Positions 10,000 to 21,860 are shown, numbered from the stretch's first letter. The stretch: DNA of 64,000 bases from Cymbomonas tetramitiformis (GCA_001247695.2 LGRX02024683.1:1-64000), one strand, 5' to 3'. Notes: generated by a model from the sequence alone, not told the origin. Numbers and translations: made by a program.

Positions 10000-10599
10000 C
10001 TGCGTGTGGAAATTATAATGACATACGACTACCCTGTACGACCCTAACCCAAATCGGTACCCACAAGGTCCCACCTCTCACGGATGCTATCCCAAGGGGT
10101 ACCCACACTCCCGACACCACGAGACATAAAATATCCGGCTCTCTCACTCAGAGTTAGGCTACGGTTCAGATACTTAGCTGGGGCTGAAACCCTCCAAAGC
10201 TACAGGGTACCTGCTCATCGCAAGTCAGGTATGTTGGCAATGCACCAACACCCAGCTAAGCCTACTGTACAGCACTTAAAGCAGGAACTAGTATGAGGGT
10301 CCTTCGCAGGCCCCCATGAGGGACAACTGTTGCTAGCCTCTGCCAAAACAGTCAGTACTGCACAGGTGCAATGCCGCAGCCTACTCTCTACGGAGCCTAA
10401 CAAAGATCCGTCTGCCCTTCTGCGGGCCAAAAAACAATCTTCCATCCCATTGCTGCTAGCGCACTCCGATCACCGCTGCCACGGTGCTACCTGCTCAAGG
10501 GCGGGGGGCGGGACTTCCACACAGTTAATCAGAACACGGCAAGAAGCCTTCTCAGTCACTGAGACGGCTCTTATGGCCTCCGACCAGTGTCAACAACGG
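10000..10599. other. Unassigned DNA inside the 68-bp repeat pair
   Basis: No domain-bearing frame is visible. The open frames on both strands are short and overlap each other. The sequence leads into the GGAGCC minisatellite. Confidence 0.35.
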
Positions 10600-11285
10600 A
10601 GCCAGCGTCAACCCGTCTCCGATCGCCGGGTTTCGATTTTAGCCAGGCTCCGGCTCCGATGGAGCTTCAAAATTCAGGCTCCGGCGTGTCCCGTCTCCAT
10701 CGGAGCCACGGACACACAGCCTCCGTCTCCGATGGAGCCTCAAAATTCAGGCTCCAACACTTCCCGTCTCCGTCGGAGCCGCGGGCACGCAGGCTCCGTC
10801 TCCGATGGAGCCTCAAATATGAGGCCCCGACGTGTCCCGTCTCCGTCGGAGCCGCGGGCGCGCAGCCTCCGTCCGCAATAAAGCTTGAAACTATCCGGCT
10901 CCGATGTGACCCGTCCCCGTCGAGACCAAATGTTCCAGTGTTAACAATGTTAACAACGGGACCGACCCGTCTCCGACCACCGGTCCACGACTTTTGCCAG
11001 GCTCCGGCTCCGATGGAGCCTCGAAATTCAGGATCCGACACTTCCCGTCTCCGTCGGAGCCGTGGGCACGCAGGCTCCGTCTCCGATGGAGCTTCAGATA
11101 TCAGGCTCCGACGTGTCCCGACTCCGTCGGAGCCGCGGGCTCGCAGCCTCCGTCTCCGGGGGAGCCTCAAAATTCAGGCTCCGATCTGCCCCGTATCCAA
11201 CGGAGCCGCGTAACCGTGGCCTCCGTCTCTGATGGAACCAGCGAATACCAGGCTCCGACGGAGACGGTCTGGCTCCGTTGTTGAC
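10600..11285. repeat. GGCTCCG/CGGAGCC minisatellite
   Basis: Degenerate tandem units, about 65 bp and higher-order, each contain GGCTCCGATGGAGCC-type palindromes separated by CTCAAAATTCAGGCTCC and GACGTGTCCCGTCTCCGTC. Long open frames here on both strands are products of the repeat and not genes. Confidence 0.75.
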
Positions 11286-11379
11286 ACTGCCTCCGACCGA
11301 TTAGAAAACCTCAGTTTTCAGATCGGTTCCCGGTGACTGTCATACTTCCAGTCACCTGTCACAGATCAGAAAACTCTCA

Positions 11380-11447
11380 GTTTTCTAATCGGCTACGGCT
11401 ACAGAGCCGACAAATGACACATTTGTAATGGAAACTCGGCCGCTGCA
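11380..11447 (+). repeat. 68-bp direct repeat, copy 2
   Basis: Perfect second copy of 9932-9999 in the same orientation. Confidence 0.8.
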
Positions 11448-11512
11448 AGCCCACAAAGATCACCACAAAGCAGTGCGGAAAAGGGGCAAAGACACTCAAC
11501 CAGCATTGCAAC

Positions 11513-12169
11513 TATTAGGGCTGTTATACGAGCCCTCAGTATATTGATATAAGGCTGGTGTTTGTTGAACAGTAAACACGCATGCAACGTATGAGCGGGT
11601 GATGAGTGCAGGCTTCAACAGAAGATACTGCTCTAGCTCAATGCTAGCTCATATACCAGATGTCTCCTATCGCATAGATAGTACCGCCATTGGGTTGTGA
11701 ACCCGAGACATTGGTTGAACGACCAGTATAGGCAGAACGAATGATGCGTTCGCCCTAATATACTGCGCATGCTTGTTCCGCACATGCTAGAAGCGAAGAT
11801 GATTTCTTGTTTGTACTTCAAGATTGTATCTTGCTTTGCCATCTTCGAGTTCGACGTACGAACTCTCGATGACAGGTATCATTCAAGTCTTTCCTTGAAT
11901 AAATGACAGATGATGTGACGTATCATCTCGATGACATGTACAGTCATAGTCGACCGTACTGACGACTGTCTGACGACTGTCTGTCATTATAATATATGAC
12001 ATGACATGACATGACATGACATGACATGACATGACATGACATGACATGACATGACATGACATGACATGACATGACATGACATGACATGACATGACACGGT
12101 ATGACATGTCTGACAGCTATGACACGTATGATATGTATGACACATGTGTCATCGGTCATAACCCTGACA
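11513..12169 (-). repeat. LTR of RE-C, left copy (3' LTR on minus strand)
   Basis: About 657 bp with strong similarity to 59519-60178, including the stretches GGTTGTGAACCCGAGACATT and GACATGTACAGTCATAGTCG. On the minus strand it begins TGTCAGGGTTATGACC directly after a purine tract. It contains an expanded (ATGAC)n tract not found at that length in the other copy. Confidence 0.75.
11996..12095. repeat. (ATGAC)n microsatellite, about 20 units
   Basis: Pure 5-bp repeat inside the left RE-C LTR. The other LTR copy has only about four units at the matching place, so it expanded after insertion. Open frames across it are artefacts. Confidence 0.9.
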
Positions 12170-12186
12170 GATCTCCCCTCTTAAAA
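12170..12186 (-). other. Polypurine tract of RE-C
   Basis: On the minus strand the sequence reads AAGAGGGGAGATC and abuts the LTR start TGTCAGGG. This is the expected plus-strand primer for reverse transcription and fixes the orientation of RE-C. Confidence 0.6.
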
Positions 12187-13228
12187 GAGTTGTGACCTCA
12201 CAACGGGCATACCTTTGTATATGTCTTTGATGTCTTTGTTGTTGTTGCTTCTTGCTGGTACCAGTCTTCTTACACCGATTTGAGGCGTCCCTCATGGTGT
12301 TTTAGGTTATTGGGGGGAACTGAGTCCACTTTAGTCCCTCACCTTAGGCATTAGCCTTACAGTTCTTAGGATGTAGCCCCCTTTGAATTGCGTATCGTAT
12401 TTCAGAGTGACGATTCAAGGTTCAATGAATTGCGTTTCGTGATACAGATTGACGCTGGATTACTGATTGATCCGCACGTATCGTGCGTCAGAGTGACGAT
12501 TCAAAGTATCCGAGGTTTACGTCACGGATTATTGCGCTAGCCGTCGTCGCTTTAGCGAACGATGATCCCACGATTTAACGATTTATAATCGCACGATTCT
12601 CGGCCTGATATAGTGCACCCAACCCTTCCTCCCCTCCTTAAGCTACTTTGGAGGATCATAGGCGGCAACGGGGAGCCCGTGTTTGTTTCCGGAGTTATTT
12701 CACCGGGGGCTTGTTTTAATGCAAACGGAGAAGGCCCTGCTTACGAGATATCGGAGGGTCTTTGTAAGTCCACTTTAAATCCTCACCCGTCTGCCAAACT
12801 CCTTATGTTTTTGTCCAGTACGCACGCTTTGACGAACATTTCATAGGGTGGATTCGCCACGTACTAACTAATGTGAAATTTGTTTTAGTTATGTGTGTCA
12901 AGCATAACTCAGGATCACAACTCCGTCTACCTCAATCGATATCTCCGGTAGCTTCGGATGACTGGCTAAGAATCCGATGACAAACCACGGTTTTGGCAAA
13001 GGTAGCATTTAGCAGTTTTTATTTATCCACAGATATGATATCTCGCATGTGTGCGTATCTGTGCAAGGGTATGATTTTGTACAAGGCTCACTACACCTTT
13101 AGCAAGGAAGGATCAATTTCCCGCTTCTATGCAACATAATGATAAAACATTAAGAGCAAGGTATATAGATGATCGACATGTATTAGTATATATTACAAGA
13201 AGTAAGGGCATCAGGCTTAATATAATGT
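12187..13228. other. Non-coding 3' internal region of RE-C
   Basis: About 1 kb between the chromodomain gene end and the polypurine tract. I see no domain. One 77-residue plus-strand frame (12613-12846) lacks any recognisable feature. Confidence 0.4.
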
Positions 13229-13915
13229 TTAGCCTTCATAGGCAGCTATCATGTCTGCTGCATTGGTCAGCTCTGTGGCTCTGACCCAGGTGTCATGCTC
13301 AGGGCCGTAGCCTGCATATCGCACTAAGTAGTACTTGGCACCTTTAGTGATCTTATCTGAGAGTATGTGTGATATCTCAAACAGTGGTTGCCCTTCTTCG
13401 GTGATCATCTGTGGCAGAGGCAAAGGTGCTTGGATCGAGTCGTTATACAGCTCTAATCTGGATACAGGCTGTACCGGATGAATACGGATATCGAGGTCTC
13501 CGAAATCTAACTCGTATGCACGCCCATGGCTAAGTACTTTGTATATAATGAACGGCCCAATATATGGCTGCTTGAAGTGTCTGCCTGCCTCTGTCAAACC
13601 AGTCCATTGAATAAACTCGGTCCGTAAAAGAACTTTTTGCCCAACTGCGTATTGCCGAGGCATGTGAGTTTTATTGAATCTGGCTTGGCTAATTTCTGCT
13701 GCTCGGGAAATGTTGTCTACCGCGTTGGCATGCACAGCCGAGTACTGGTCAAAGTGATCTCGAATAGCTCTTTGTATTGGAACAGGAGCTTCTGGCGGAA
13801 TAGTGATTACCAGAACATGAGGCGAAAGTGGCTGCGCCATCGAGTCGAGATAGAATGGTGAATAACCAGTTGATGCAGAAACTGTGTTGTTAATTGCAAA
13901 CTCCACCAGAGGCAA
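13229..13915 (-). pseudogene. RE-C integrase C-terminal region with chromodomain
   Basis: The frame opens with PLVEFAINNT, the conserved end of the Ty3/gypsy integrase core, and continues through YAVGQKVLLRTEFI and a GPFIIYKV strand of the C-terminal domain. It ends in a chromodomain around FEISHILSDK, YYLVRYAGYGPEHDTW. Chromodomains guide chromovirus integrase to modified histones. The frame ends in a normal stop. It is separated from the catalytic core by a frame disruption near 13920-13975, so it is a fragment of the original polyprotein. Confidence 0.8.
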
Positions 13916-13975
13916 CTTGTCCTCCCACGAATTGGCTGAAGTATCATTGCAACAACACCTGTGGATGAAAAAATA

Positions 13976-14470
13976 TTATCTAATCAGTTTATAAACCAGA
14001 GGATGGTGAAATCGAATCATGAACCAACAAATTGAGAAGTACCCGAGGACATCCTCAATGAAGGCATGGCAGCTCTCATTGGCTGCATTTGACTGTGGAT
14101 GGTGTGAAGACGTCATGGACAATCTCGTACCAGTAGATTTCCACAGTGTCTGCCAGAATGTAGAGGTGAATCTGGGGTCTCGATCTGAGATGATGTTCCT
14201 CGGAAGACCATGGAGCTTGAAGATATGCTGCATATATATAGAAGCAGTATGCTGAGCTGTCCAGGTCATGTTGAAGGGAATGAGATGACAGCGATGAGAG
14301 AATTGGCACATTACCACAAATATACTGTCGTGCCCATTAGTGGTGATAGGCAGGTCAGTAATCCAGTCAAGAGATACATCTAACCATTTTGTCTTAGGCA
14401 CAGAATATCGTATATGTGCCTGACCATAAGGCTTGTGTCGTCTCGTTTTCTGGCGTTGACAAACGGGGCA
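13976..14470 (-). pseudogene. RE-C integrase catalytic core
   Basis: The minus-strand frame carries WLDVSLDWITDLPIT (first Asp), IISDRDPRFTSTFW (second Asp) and NAANESCHAFIEDVL (Glu), the D,D-35-E triad of retroviral integrases. Just upstream (14402-14470) a CPVC-type half of the HHCC finger is readable. The frame is closed by stops on both sides, so it is a broken piece of the pol gene. Confidence 0.75.
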
Positions 14471-15561
14471 CTACCGAATGTACTGGATGGCTGCCGTTGT
14501 CATTCCTGGCCAATAATATCGGCTACGCAGAAGATGAAGCATGCGATTTTTGCCTACATGACCAGAAATAGTGGCTGAGTGGCACTCATGAAGGAGAATG
14601 TGGCGAAGCTGTGTGATCTCACCGTCATCTGTGGAGACTTTAGCTGTAGGTGGAATGTACAGCTGTCTGCCATATATGGTCTTCCGATAGATCAACCCCT
14701 GAATGAGCTCGAAGCTGAAGCTGCTGAATGACTGTGATGAAGCCGATGATGTCAGTTTAGCCAAAATAGTCTGTGCAAATGTATCACGATCATATTCGGA
14801 TATAATGATGTCGTGTAGCTGATGAGCTGATGAAGAAGATATAAGAGCAATGAATGTAGAATCTGTAGACGGTATGTCAATGAGTGGAACCTCGGTGATG
14901 CCTATATGTTTCAGACAATCAGTGAGTTCAAAGAGTGTAGAAATACGAGTGAGAGCGTCTGCAACCTTATTCTTATCGCCAGCAATGTGCTCTATACGGA
15001 AGTTGTACTCGGAGAGCTCATCCAACCACCTTGCCTGCTTTGGGCTCAGTGTGGATTTGGACTGGAAATAAACCAGTGGCTGATGATCTGAGCGTACAAT
15101 AGAATAGTCTCAGGAGCTCCCAACAAGATGTGGCGAAAGAATCGGAAGCCCTCCACAATGGCAAATAGCTCGATCTCAGGAATAGGCCAACGTCTCTGTG
15201 TATCGGATAGAGTGACGCTGTGATAACCACATGGCTTCATACCTTTTCCTTGATCCTGGAGTATTACTTGACCAACGTGTGTGCCTGATCCATCGACCTC
15301 CATAATAGATGGCAGTTTCTGATCTGGAAGCTGTAGTACTGGAGCATTGCAGATGGCATTTTTGAGGTTATCAAATGCCTGCTGCTGCTCAGATTCCCAG
15401 ACAAACTCTGCATTATCTTTAAGGAGACGATTGAGCGGCAACCTTGGAGAACTTTGGTATGAATCTCCTGAATTGACCGACCATGCCCAAGAATGACCGA
15501 AGGGATGACTTGCCATCTTTAGCCATACGGCGTAGAGGCTGCTTTCCAACGGTAGGACCAT
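14471..15561 (-). pseudogene. RE-C RNase H and integrase zinc finger region, two frames
   Basis: One frame (15561-15046) contains the RT/RNase H connection FVWESEQQQAFDNLKNAI and the RNase H start IMEVDGSGTHVGQVIL, followed by IPEIELFAIVEGFRFF. The next frame (15025-14471) contains YNFRIEHIAGDKNKVADALT, the end of RNase H, and the start of the integrase zinc finger, LLHECHSATISGHVGKNRM. The frame change shows that this copy is degraded. Confidence 0.7.
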
Positions 15562-17014
15562 AAGACACTGGAGGCTGAATTGCCATGACTGCTCGGATTC
15601 TGTCTTCGATGATGGACAAGCCTGCTTCAGAGATGTGATGTCCGATAAAGTCTATAGATCTGACGAACAACTCCACCTTGGAAGGCCTGATGAAGAACTG
15701 GTGTTCTCTGCAACGCTGGAGAAACTGTCGGACATGACTCACGTGGCTGTCAAAGTCCGGACTGTATACGATAGTATCATCCATGAAAATGACAAGGAAC
15801 CGATCGATGAAGTCGAAGAATGCCCGATTTCCTACACGTAGAGCTGTTGCGGGAGCATTGGTCAATCCGAAAGGCATAACTGTCCACTCATAGGAACCGT
15901 ATCTGGTGCGAATAGCTGTTTTGTGAATGTCATCTGGATGTATAGGGATCTGATGGGAAAACTGATTGAAGTCAAATCTGCTAAACCATCGTGCACCTTT
16001 TAGCTGTTCAAGAAGGGTGTCGTGAGGTGGCAATGGATACGTGTCCTTAATTGTGATGTTATTAAGGGCTCGATAATCACAGCACATCCTCCACTTCCCA
16101 CCTGGCTTAGGAGCGAAAATGATAGGACATCCATATGGAGATGATGACGGACGAAGGATACCCAAGTCGACATATTTGATGATCTGTCGTTTGAGCTCTT
16201 CCATCATGGGCACTGGAATGGTACGTACTGGCTGCGATGGCGGCTTGTGCCCAGGTTCAATGTTGATTCGATGATAACCACCTTCAAACCGTTCTGGCCT
16301 ATGACCAGATGGAAGATCCTCCTGGAATATGTCTGAAAAGTCTTCCCTCATTTGATCACGTGCTGCTGTGACCTCTGGGTCTTCCATTGTGGTGTCTGAG
16401 TCTGCTGCTGCGAAGACCAGTTCACCATCGACATCTGAGAGAAAGAAGAGATAAGCTACGGCTTCTTCAGCCGAACCACTGGATCGAATACGACGAAGGT
16501 GCTTTCTCATGGTGGTGGCGCTGACCATTTCCATTTTAGGAAGGTCGTCTGAGCGTGGAGTCTGCTTAACTCTGGATAATATTGTGCGAATACTGGAGCC
16601 TGATGAGTGCTTCCTAGTGATCGTCAGATTTTTGGTCTGGAAGTCAATGTGTGGATTTCTTCTCTCCAACCAATCTTGACCCAGGATGATAGTGAATGAT
16701 TTCATGTCAATGATGTAGAAATCTTCTGTGTCCTTATACTTACCCAGCGTAAATGTAGCCTTGGGAAGATAGGATGTGCATGGTAGTTGGCTTCCTCCAG
16801 CCAATCCCACTGAAAATGATGAAGAATCTGTGGGTGCTATACCAAGCTGAGCAGCGAACTGTCTGTCAATGAAAGACGATATAGCTCCTGGATCTACCAA
16901 AATGTGAGTACTCTGTCCATATACTTTCCATTTGTACAACAACAGCTTCTTCTGTGATTTCAGCTGTGCTGTCTGAGACTGCATCTGTGCGATGTGCTCT
17001 GAGGGAGTGTCCAT
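15419..17014 (-). pseudogene. RE-C aspartic protease and reverse transcriptase
   Basis: A 531-residue frame. Protease: STHILVDPGAISSFID near residue 38, where DPGA replaces the usual DSGA, and IILGQDWL as the flap-side motif. Reverse transcriptase: LGILRPSSSPYGCPIIFAPK, WRMCCDYRALNNITIKDTYP, RFDFNQFSHQIPI (first Asp), MPFGLTNAPA and FLVIFMDDTIVYS (FMDD). The frame runs out at the RT thumb, where a shift moves the coding to the frame above. The Ser-to-Pro change in the protease triplet would probably impair it. Confidence 0.85.
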
Positions 17015-17103
17015 CTGCTGAAACTGTAATGTCAGACTGGAAAGGACTTCTTCTGAGATACTCTCAACCCGGCCACTTGCTTCAGTGACATCTTCAGGCT
17101 GAT

Positions 17104-17493
17104 CTACCCTCGGGGTGCTCTCAACACCGGTACCTGTGCAATACCCTGAGAGTTTCCCTGGAGAGGAGCTGGAGCTGAAGCTGGAGCTGGAGCTGGAGTT
17201 GCAACTGCTGCATTGATGCTGTACCGACTCTTCAGTTCCTTAATAACCAGGGTGTTGATCGTATTGATGAGTTTGCCAGACCCATCCTTAGCACCCTGAT
17301 TCTGTTGCTGCTGTCTCCGGATCTGGAAAGGATTCTGAGCTGGTGGCTTGCCCTTGATATCTTTTCCATCTGGGGTCTTGGTGGAATAACAATCCTTTGC
17401 GATGTGACCAACACGACCACAACGCTGGCAAGACTTAGGAGGATTTGGTGCTATCCCGTGCCAGCGCTCCTGCTGCGACAACTTTTCCGACAT
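17104..17493 (-). pseudogene. RE-C Gag nucleocapsid with CCHC zinc knuckle
   Basis: A 129-residue frame with one zinc knuckle, CQRCGRVGHIAKDC, near residue 21, followed by a Gln-rich and Ala/Pro-rich tail. A normal Gag has 200-300 more residues upstream; here a stop precedes the ATG and the sequence beyond about 17500 belongs to other material. The 5' part of RE-C is therefore missing or displaced at this point. Confidence 0.7.
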
Positions 17494-17688
17494 TTACGCC
17501 TCCGCAAGACTGAAGACCCGCTTTAAATTCCAAGCGGCACCCTCCTTCGTGAAACTGGTGCCTTGGTAGCGGCAGGCAAGTTGTGCTCGAAGAGGAACCA
17601 GAGAACCTAAGAACTGGAAACAGAAAGAAACCAGAAAACCTAAGAGCTGGAACTTAGATGGGTACCTTAGCGGAGTGATCCCAGGAGG

Positions 17689-18117
17689 TAGACCACTCCT
17701 AAGGGGGGGAGAGTTGTGCCCGGAGGCACAGCGTGAGCCGATATACCTATGCGTCCGTATGTGTGTCATCGGGGGTAATCTGGGATTGGCACGATGACAG
17801 TGAAATTGGGCTTGAAATCACGATGAGAATGAATACCAGATGTCCGGGGTATGAAAGTATGACACTATGACACTATGACACTATGACACTATGATACTAT
17901 AGTAGTATGACAGTACTGTGGGGGGTGTCATCGTGGCACTCAGTCAGACCCTCGAAGAATGGTCAGATTCGCATCGGGGTTGAAAAGACAATGGAATCGA
18001 ATATCAGATGCCAGGGCTATGACAATATGACAGTATGACGCTATGACAGTATGACAGTATGACAGTACAGTAGTATGACAGTACTGTGGGGCAGTCATCG
18101 TGTCAGTCTGTCGACAT
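17689..18117 (+). mobile_element. Orphan polypurine tract plus LTR-like fragment related to RE-B
   Basis: CCACTCCTAAGGGGGGGAGAG is followed by TTGTGCCCGGAGGCAC, which matches the RE-B 3' junction (51196-51232) almost base for base. This marks a plus-strand 3' LTR start at 17717. The LTR-like part contains two blocks of short (ATGACACT/ATGACAGT) repeats at about 17860-17925 and 18000-18090. Its right end near 18117 is uncertain. No coding part of this element is visible. Confidence 0.5.
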
Positions 18118-18153
18118 AGCATCTGAATCGAGAATGACGAATCGGAATTAGAA

Positions 18154-19480
18154 ATGAGATCGGATCGGGAATTGAACGTTGAGCCATTCTACACATGTGG
18201 GGAGTTTGGGAGTTTTGGGAGTTGGGGAGTTTTACAATGGGAGGCCCTGACCGACGAGCAGGTGTTGCTGATGACTCAGGTGCAGCCCATCTGCAAGTTG
18301 CAGAATGCCACCCTGTATGAGGGTCTGGCGTTGGTGTCGTCTGGTGGTGAGCTTATGCTGTATCGGACAATCCTCATGGACACCGGCGCCAACTGCAACA
18401 TCATCTCCATCGCGGTCGTGAGGCGGCTGGGCCTCACGGTGTACGAGGCCAGCACCGGCGCCAAGGTCACCAGGTGTGACAACAGCCCTACGAAGTTCAC
18501 GCATTACTGCTATGTGGACGTCATACTGGCTGCGGGCACGCCGCACATGACGCTTCACCGGTTGTACGCCTTCGTGACCTTCGAGCCCGAGAACTCTTGG
18601 GATCTGCTGATAGGCACCGGGCCGCTGAAGAGCTCCTTGATGATCGATATCAAGCTTGGAAGTGGCGTGGCAGTGTCACATGCGCCGACGATTCTGGGCA
18701 TGGATGCTCAGGTGGTGCTTCCGTTGGTCGACATGACACCACCCAGGCGTCCCGACCTGCCCAGGCGGGTGGACCCGGCGGTGTGTCTGAAGTCGAAAAT
18801 CTTTGGAGAGGGAATGGAGTGTGAGTGGCTAAAGCACCCACCTCTGAGCACAAGGGAGGAGAGATTTGCTGCTTCTGGGATTCAGCCTGAGCACATCGAT
18901 GACAATGACGAGTCACCATTGGGGTCACCAGCGCCTTCGCCAAGACCTCTTGCTGAGCGCCCACGACCTCGAGCCATCACGCGAGCGGAGCTCGAGGAAA
19001 GATGTCGCCATCGGACGTGTCCCCTTGAAGGCGGCCGAAGGAGTGACCTGGCGTCTCTGGCGCCCGCCGTACAGGCAGCATCGGAGCGCATGCTCGAACA
19101 GTTTTACGAAGAGCCGAACCCTTGAAAGGGTGGGCACGCGAGATGGGTCACTGAGGACCAGGTTGCCGGGGATCGTCCGTCTCTAGACGCCCCTCCCGAC
19201 TACAACTGGGCGAATCAGAGACTGTACCTGGACCGGCACCACATCGCGCGTCTCTGCCGCATCCTCCAGGACCCAGCCCAGGACATGCCAACTAGACCTT
19301 CCCAAGATCATGTCTGCGTGGAATTCGCCCGCTGTCGCGAGCAGAAGTGGGTGACGGTGGACCAGCTGATGCCCCCTAACTAGCTGCACGTGGACCAAAC
19401 GGCTGGATCACGACGAGGAAAAGGACCGCTGGATGCTCGATGGCGACTACATGACGCACGTACCGTCCTCTGCCAGCAAG
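18154..19480 (+). pseudogene. RE-A aspartic protease region
   Basis: The open frame 18154-19122 holds a retropepsin-like domain: YRTILMDTGANCNIISIAVV (Asp-Thr-Gly triad and flanking strands) near residue 70 and WDLLIGTGPLKSSLMID near residue 150. A TGA at 19123 interrupts the frame, which then continues in the same register to 19380 (DYNWANQRLYLDRHHIARLC). It next shifts by +1 in a C-run near 19372 and reads LDHDEEKDRWMLDGDYMTHV up to the CACTA insertion. The reading frame resumes at 34128. The first residues before the protease may not be real coding sequence. Confidence 0.7.
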
Positions 19481-19504
19481 CACACTAGGAAGGATTTCTG
19501 TTAA
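19478..19504 (+). repeat. Left target duplication (AAG) and terminal inverted repeat of the CACTA element
   Basis: AAG (19478-19480) is followed by CACACTAGGAAGGATTTCTG and TTAA. The right end read in reverse is CACAC, five different bases, then AGGATTTCTGTTAA: 19 of 24 positions agree. Confidence 0.8.
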
Positions 19505-19812
19505 AAACTGTTAATGATGTGTTAAAAAATGTTAATCGAGTGTTAAATAGTGTTAATGTGGAAACTGGGTGTTAATCAAGTGTTAATACGCGAAAAATTT
19601 CATAATGGGCTATATTATAGGCGGAAAAGTGTTAATGAGGTGTGAAGAAAGTGTTAAACGTTGGCGAGGGAGTGTTAATGGGACAGTTCAGGAGTGTTAA
19701 CGGAAGGCTGCATCTGTTAATCGCGGTATAATCACGCTGCTGCGAATTATATTGGAGCCAGAACACACGCCTGTTTCGCCGATGCATTTGAAAAGTGTTA
19801 ATACCCAGCGCA
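19505..19812 (+). repeat. Left subterminal GTGTTAA repeats of the CACTA element
   Basis: About a dozen GTGTTAA or TGTTAAT motifs in one orientation over 300 bp. In EnSpm elements such arrays bind the transposase-associated protein. Confidence 0.75.
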
Positions 19813-20409
19813 GCCACCGTGATGTGGGTGTCCTGGCGAGATAATCATTTCAAAATGCAGTCGCCACTGACAACGCCCATACCCATCGACGATCGACAGG
19901 ATCATCTACGGTAGATATAGGTGCATCCGCGAACACCAAACGCATGAAGACCTTATTAAGACCTATCTAGCTACGTACGTAGGATGGAACGATAGTTGGA
20001 CGTAGGTAGCTTGCGAAATCATTTCTGAGCTGACGTTCTGCCCGAGCAGACCAGCATATATAATATATTTGTTACGAGAGAAACCCGAGTCTGTAAAATT
20101 TGTAAGGTGCCAAATCGTTGCACGGTCGCTGTTACGTATATTTTTATCCACACGTTTATAGACTGCAAACCAAAGGGTGGGGTTGCGTGGTGTTCGTTCA
20201 TAACAGATGGATGACCAGTGGAGCGCAAACTTGGCGACTGCTGGAAAGCAACCGCGAACTGCTACTAACGCGGTAAGTGCAGATTGTGGAACAGAATCTT
20301 CGTTTATTTTAAGTGTGAGTAAACTGATGCGGGCGATGTTCAGGCTCCCGGTGGCGCACATCCGGGCGCGGGGTTAGTTGGGCCCGCTAAGGTAAACGCC
20401 GGCACCGGA
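19813..20409. other. CACTA element 5' region, no gene recognised
   Basis: No open frame with a recognisable domain. It might hold the transposon promoter. Confidence 0.35.
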
Positions 20410-21860
20410 GCATTTATGCAAGCCTCTTGTCCCTGTTTTTTTAAGGGTGTTCTTCGTATAAGCCGGAGGTCACGCTGGGGACATACCGTCGCCAGCGTGG
20501 CCTGCTTCTGGTTGGTTGAAGTGTTTCATTTTCGTGTTCACCGGGTTTCATTTTTTACATGTGTTGAAGCCTCTGCGGACCGTGTAGCGCGTGCGCTGAT
20601 CGCCAACGGGCCGGTCGCGCAACGATGCGGCGGTTATGCAAGCCTCTTGTCCCTGTTTTTTTAAGGGTGTTCTTCATATAAGCCGGAGGTCACGCTGGGG
20701 ACATACCGTCGCCAGCGTGGCCTGCTTCTGGTTGGTTGAAGTGTTTCATTTTCGTGTTCACCGGGTTTCATTTTTTTACTGTGTTGAAGCCTCTGCGGAC
20801 CGTGTAGCGCGTGCGCTGATCGCCAACGGGCCGGTCGCGCAACGATGCGGCGGTTATGCAAGCCTCTTGTCCCTGTTTTTTTAAGGGTGTTCTTCATATA
20901 AGCCGGAGGTCACGCTGGGGACATACCGTCGCCAGCGTGGCCTGCTTCTGGTTGGTTGAAGTGTTTCATTTTCGTGTTCACCGGGTTTCATTTTTTAATG
21001 TGTTGAAGCCTCTGCGGACCGTGTAGCGCGTGCGCTGATCGCCAACGGGCCGGTCGCGCAACGATGCGGCGGTTATGCAAGCCTCTTGTCCCTGTGTTTT
21101 TAAGGGTGTTCTTCATATAAGCCGGAGGTCACGCTGGGGACATACCGTCGCCAGCGTGGCCTGCTTCTGGTTGGTTGAAGTGTTTCATTTTCGTGTTCAC
21201 CGGGTTTCATTTTTTTACTGTGTTGAAGCCTCTGCGGACCGTGTAGCGCGTGCGCTGATCGCCAACGGGCCGGTCGCGCAACGATGCGGCGGTTATGCAA
21301 GCCTCTTGTCCCTGTGTTTTTAAGGGTGTTCTTCATATAAGCCGGCGGTCACGCTGGGGACATACCGTCGCCAGCGTGGCCTGCTTCTGGTTGGTTGAAG
21401 TGTTTCATTTTCGTGTTCACCGGGTTTCATTTTTTATGTGTTGAAGCCCCTGCGGACCGTGTAGCGCGTGCGCTGATCGCCAACGGGCCGGTCGCGCAAC
21501 GATGCGGCGGTTATGCAAGCCTCTTGTCCCTGTTTTTTTAAAGGGTGATCTTCATATAAGCCGGAGGTCACGCTGGGGACATACCGTCGCCAGCGTGGTA
21601 TGCTTCTCGTCGTTTTAAGTGTTTCATTTTCGTGTTCACCGGGTTTCATTTTTTTACATGTGTTGAAGCCTCTGCGGACCGTGTAGCACGTGCGCTGATC
21701 GCCAACGGGCCGGTCGCGCGACGATGCGGCGGGTTATGCAAGCCTCTTGTCCCTGTTTTTTTAAAGGGTGATCTTCATATAAGCCGGAGGTCACGCTGGG
21801 GACATACCGTCGCCAGCGGTCGTCTTCTGGATGATGAAGTGCTTCCGGTTGTTTGTTGCG
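20410..21860 (+). repeat. 220-bp tandem satellite, block 1, about 6.5 units
   Basis: Near-identical units begin with ATGCAAGCCTCTTGTCCCTG at about 20416, 20636, 20855, 21075, 21294, 21514 and 21735. Each holds an inverted pair CACGCTGG...CCAGCGTG around ACATACCGTCG, and a GCGCGTGCGCTGATCGCC segment. Open frames across it repeat with the unit and are not genes. Confidence 0.9.

Larger units (their letters stand above)
11513..17493 (-). mobile_element. RE-C: chromodomain Ty3/gypsy retrotransposon, left part, minus strand, degraded
   Basis: Reading the minus strand from the right, the order is nucleocapsid zinc knuckle, aspartic protease, reverse transcriptase, RNase H, integrase, chromodomain, polypurine tract, LTR. 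That is the chromovirus order. The coding part is broken into five frames. Its left LTR (11513-12169) is the 3' LTR. A matching LTR at 59519-60178 carries a primer-binding-like site on the correct side and could be its 5' LTR, with the remaining nest inserted in the gag region. No clean target duplication was found for that pair, so the pairing remains a proposal. Confidence 0.75.

Noticed and set aside
10587..11213. 208-residue open frame, with other long frames on both strands
   Set aside because: They are produced by the GGAGCC minisatellite; the protein repeats mirror the DNA unit and show no domain.
11883..12159. Minus-strand frames rich in repeated CHVMS
   Set aside because: They are translations of the (ATGAC)n microsatellite inside an LTR.
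20416..21336. Repeated 78-82-residue frames
   Set aside because: The same frame recurs in each 220-bp satellite unit and on both strands; no gene-like features.
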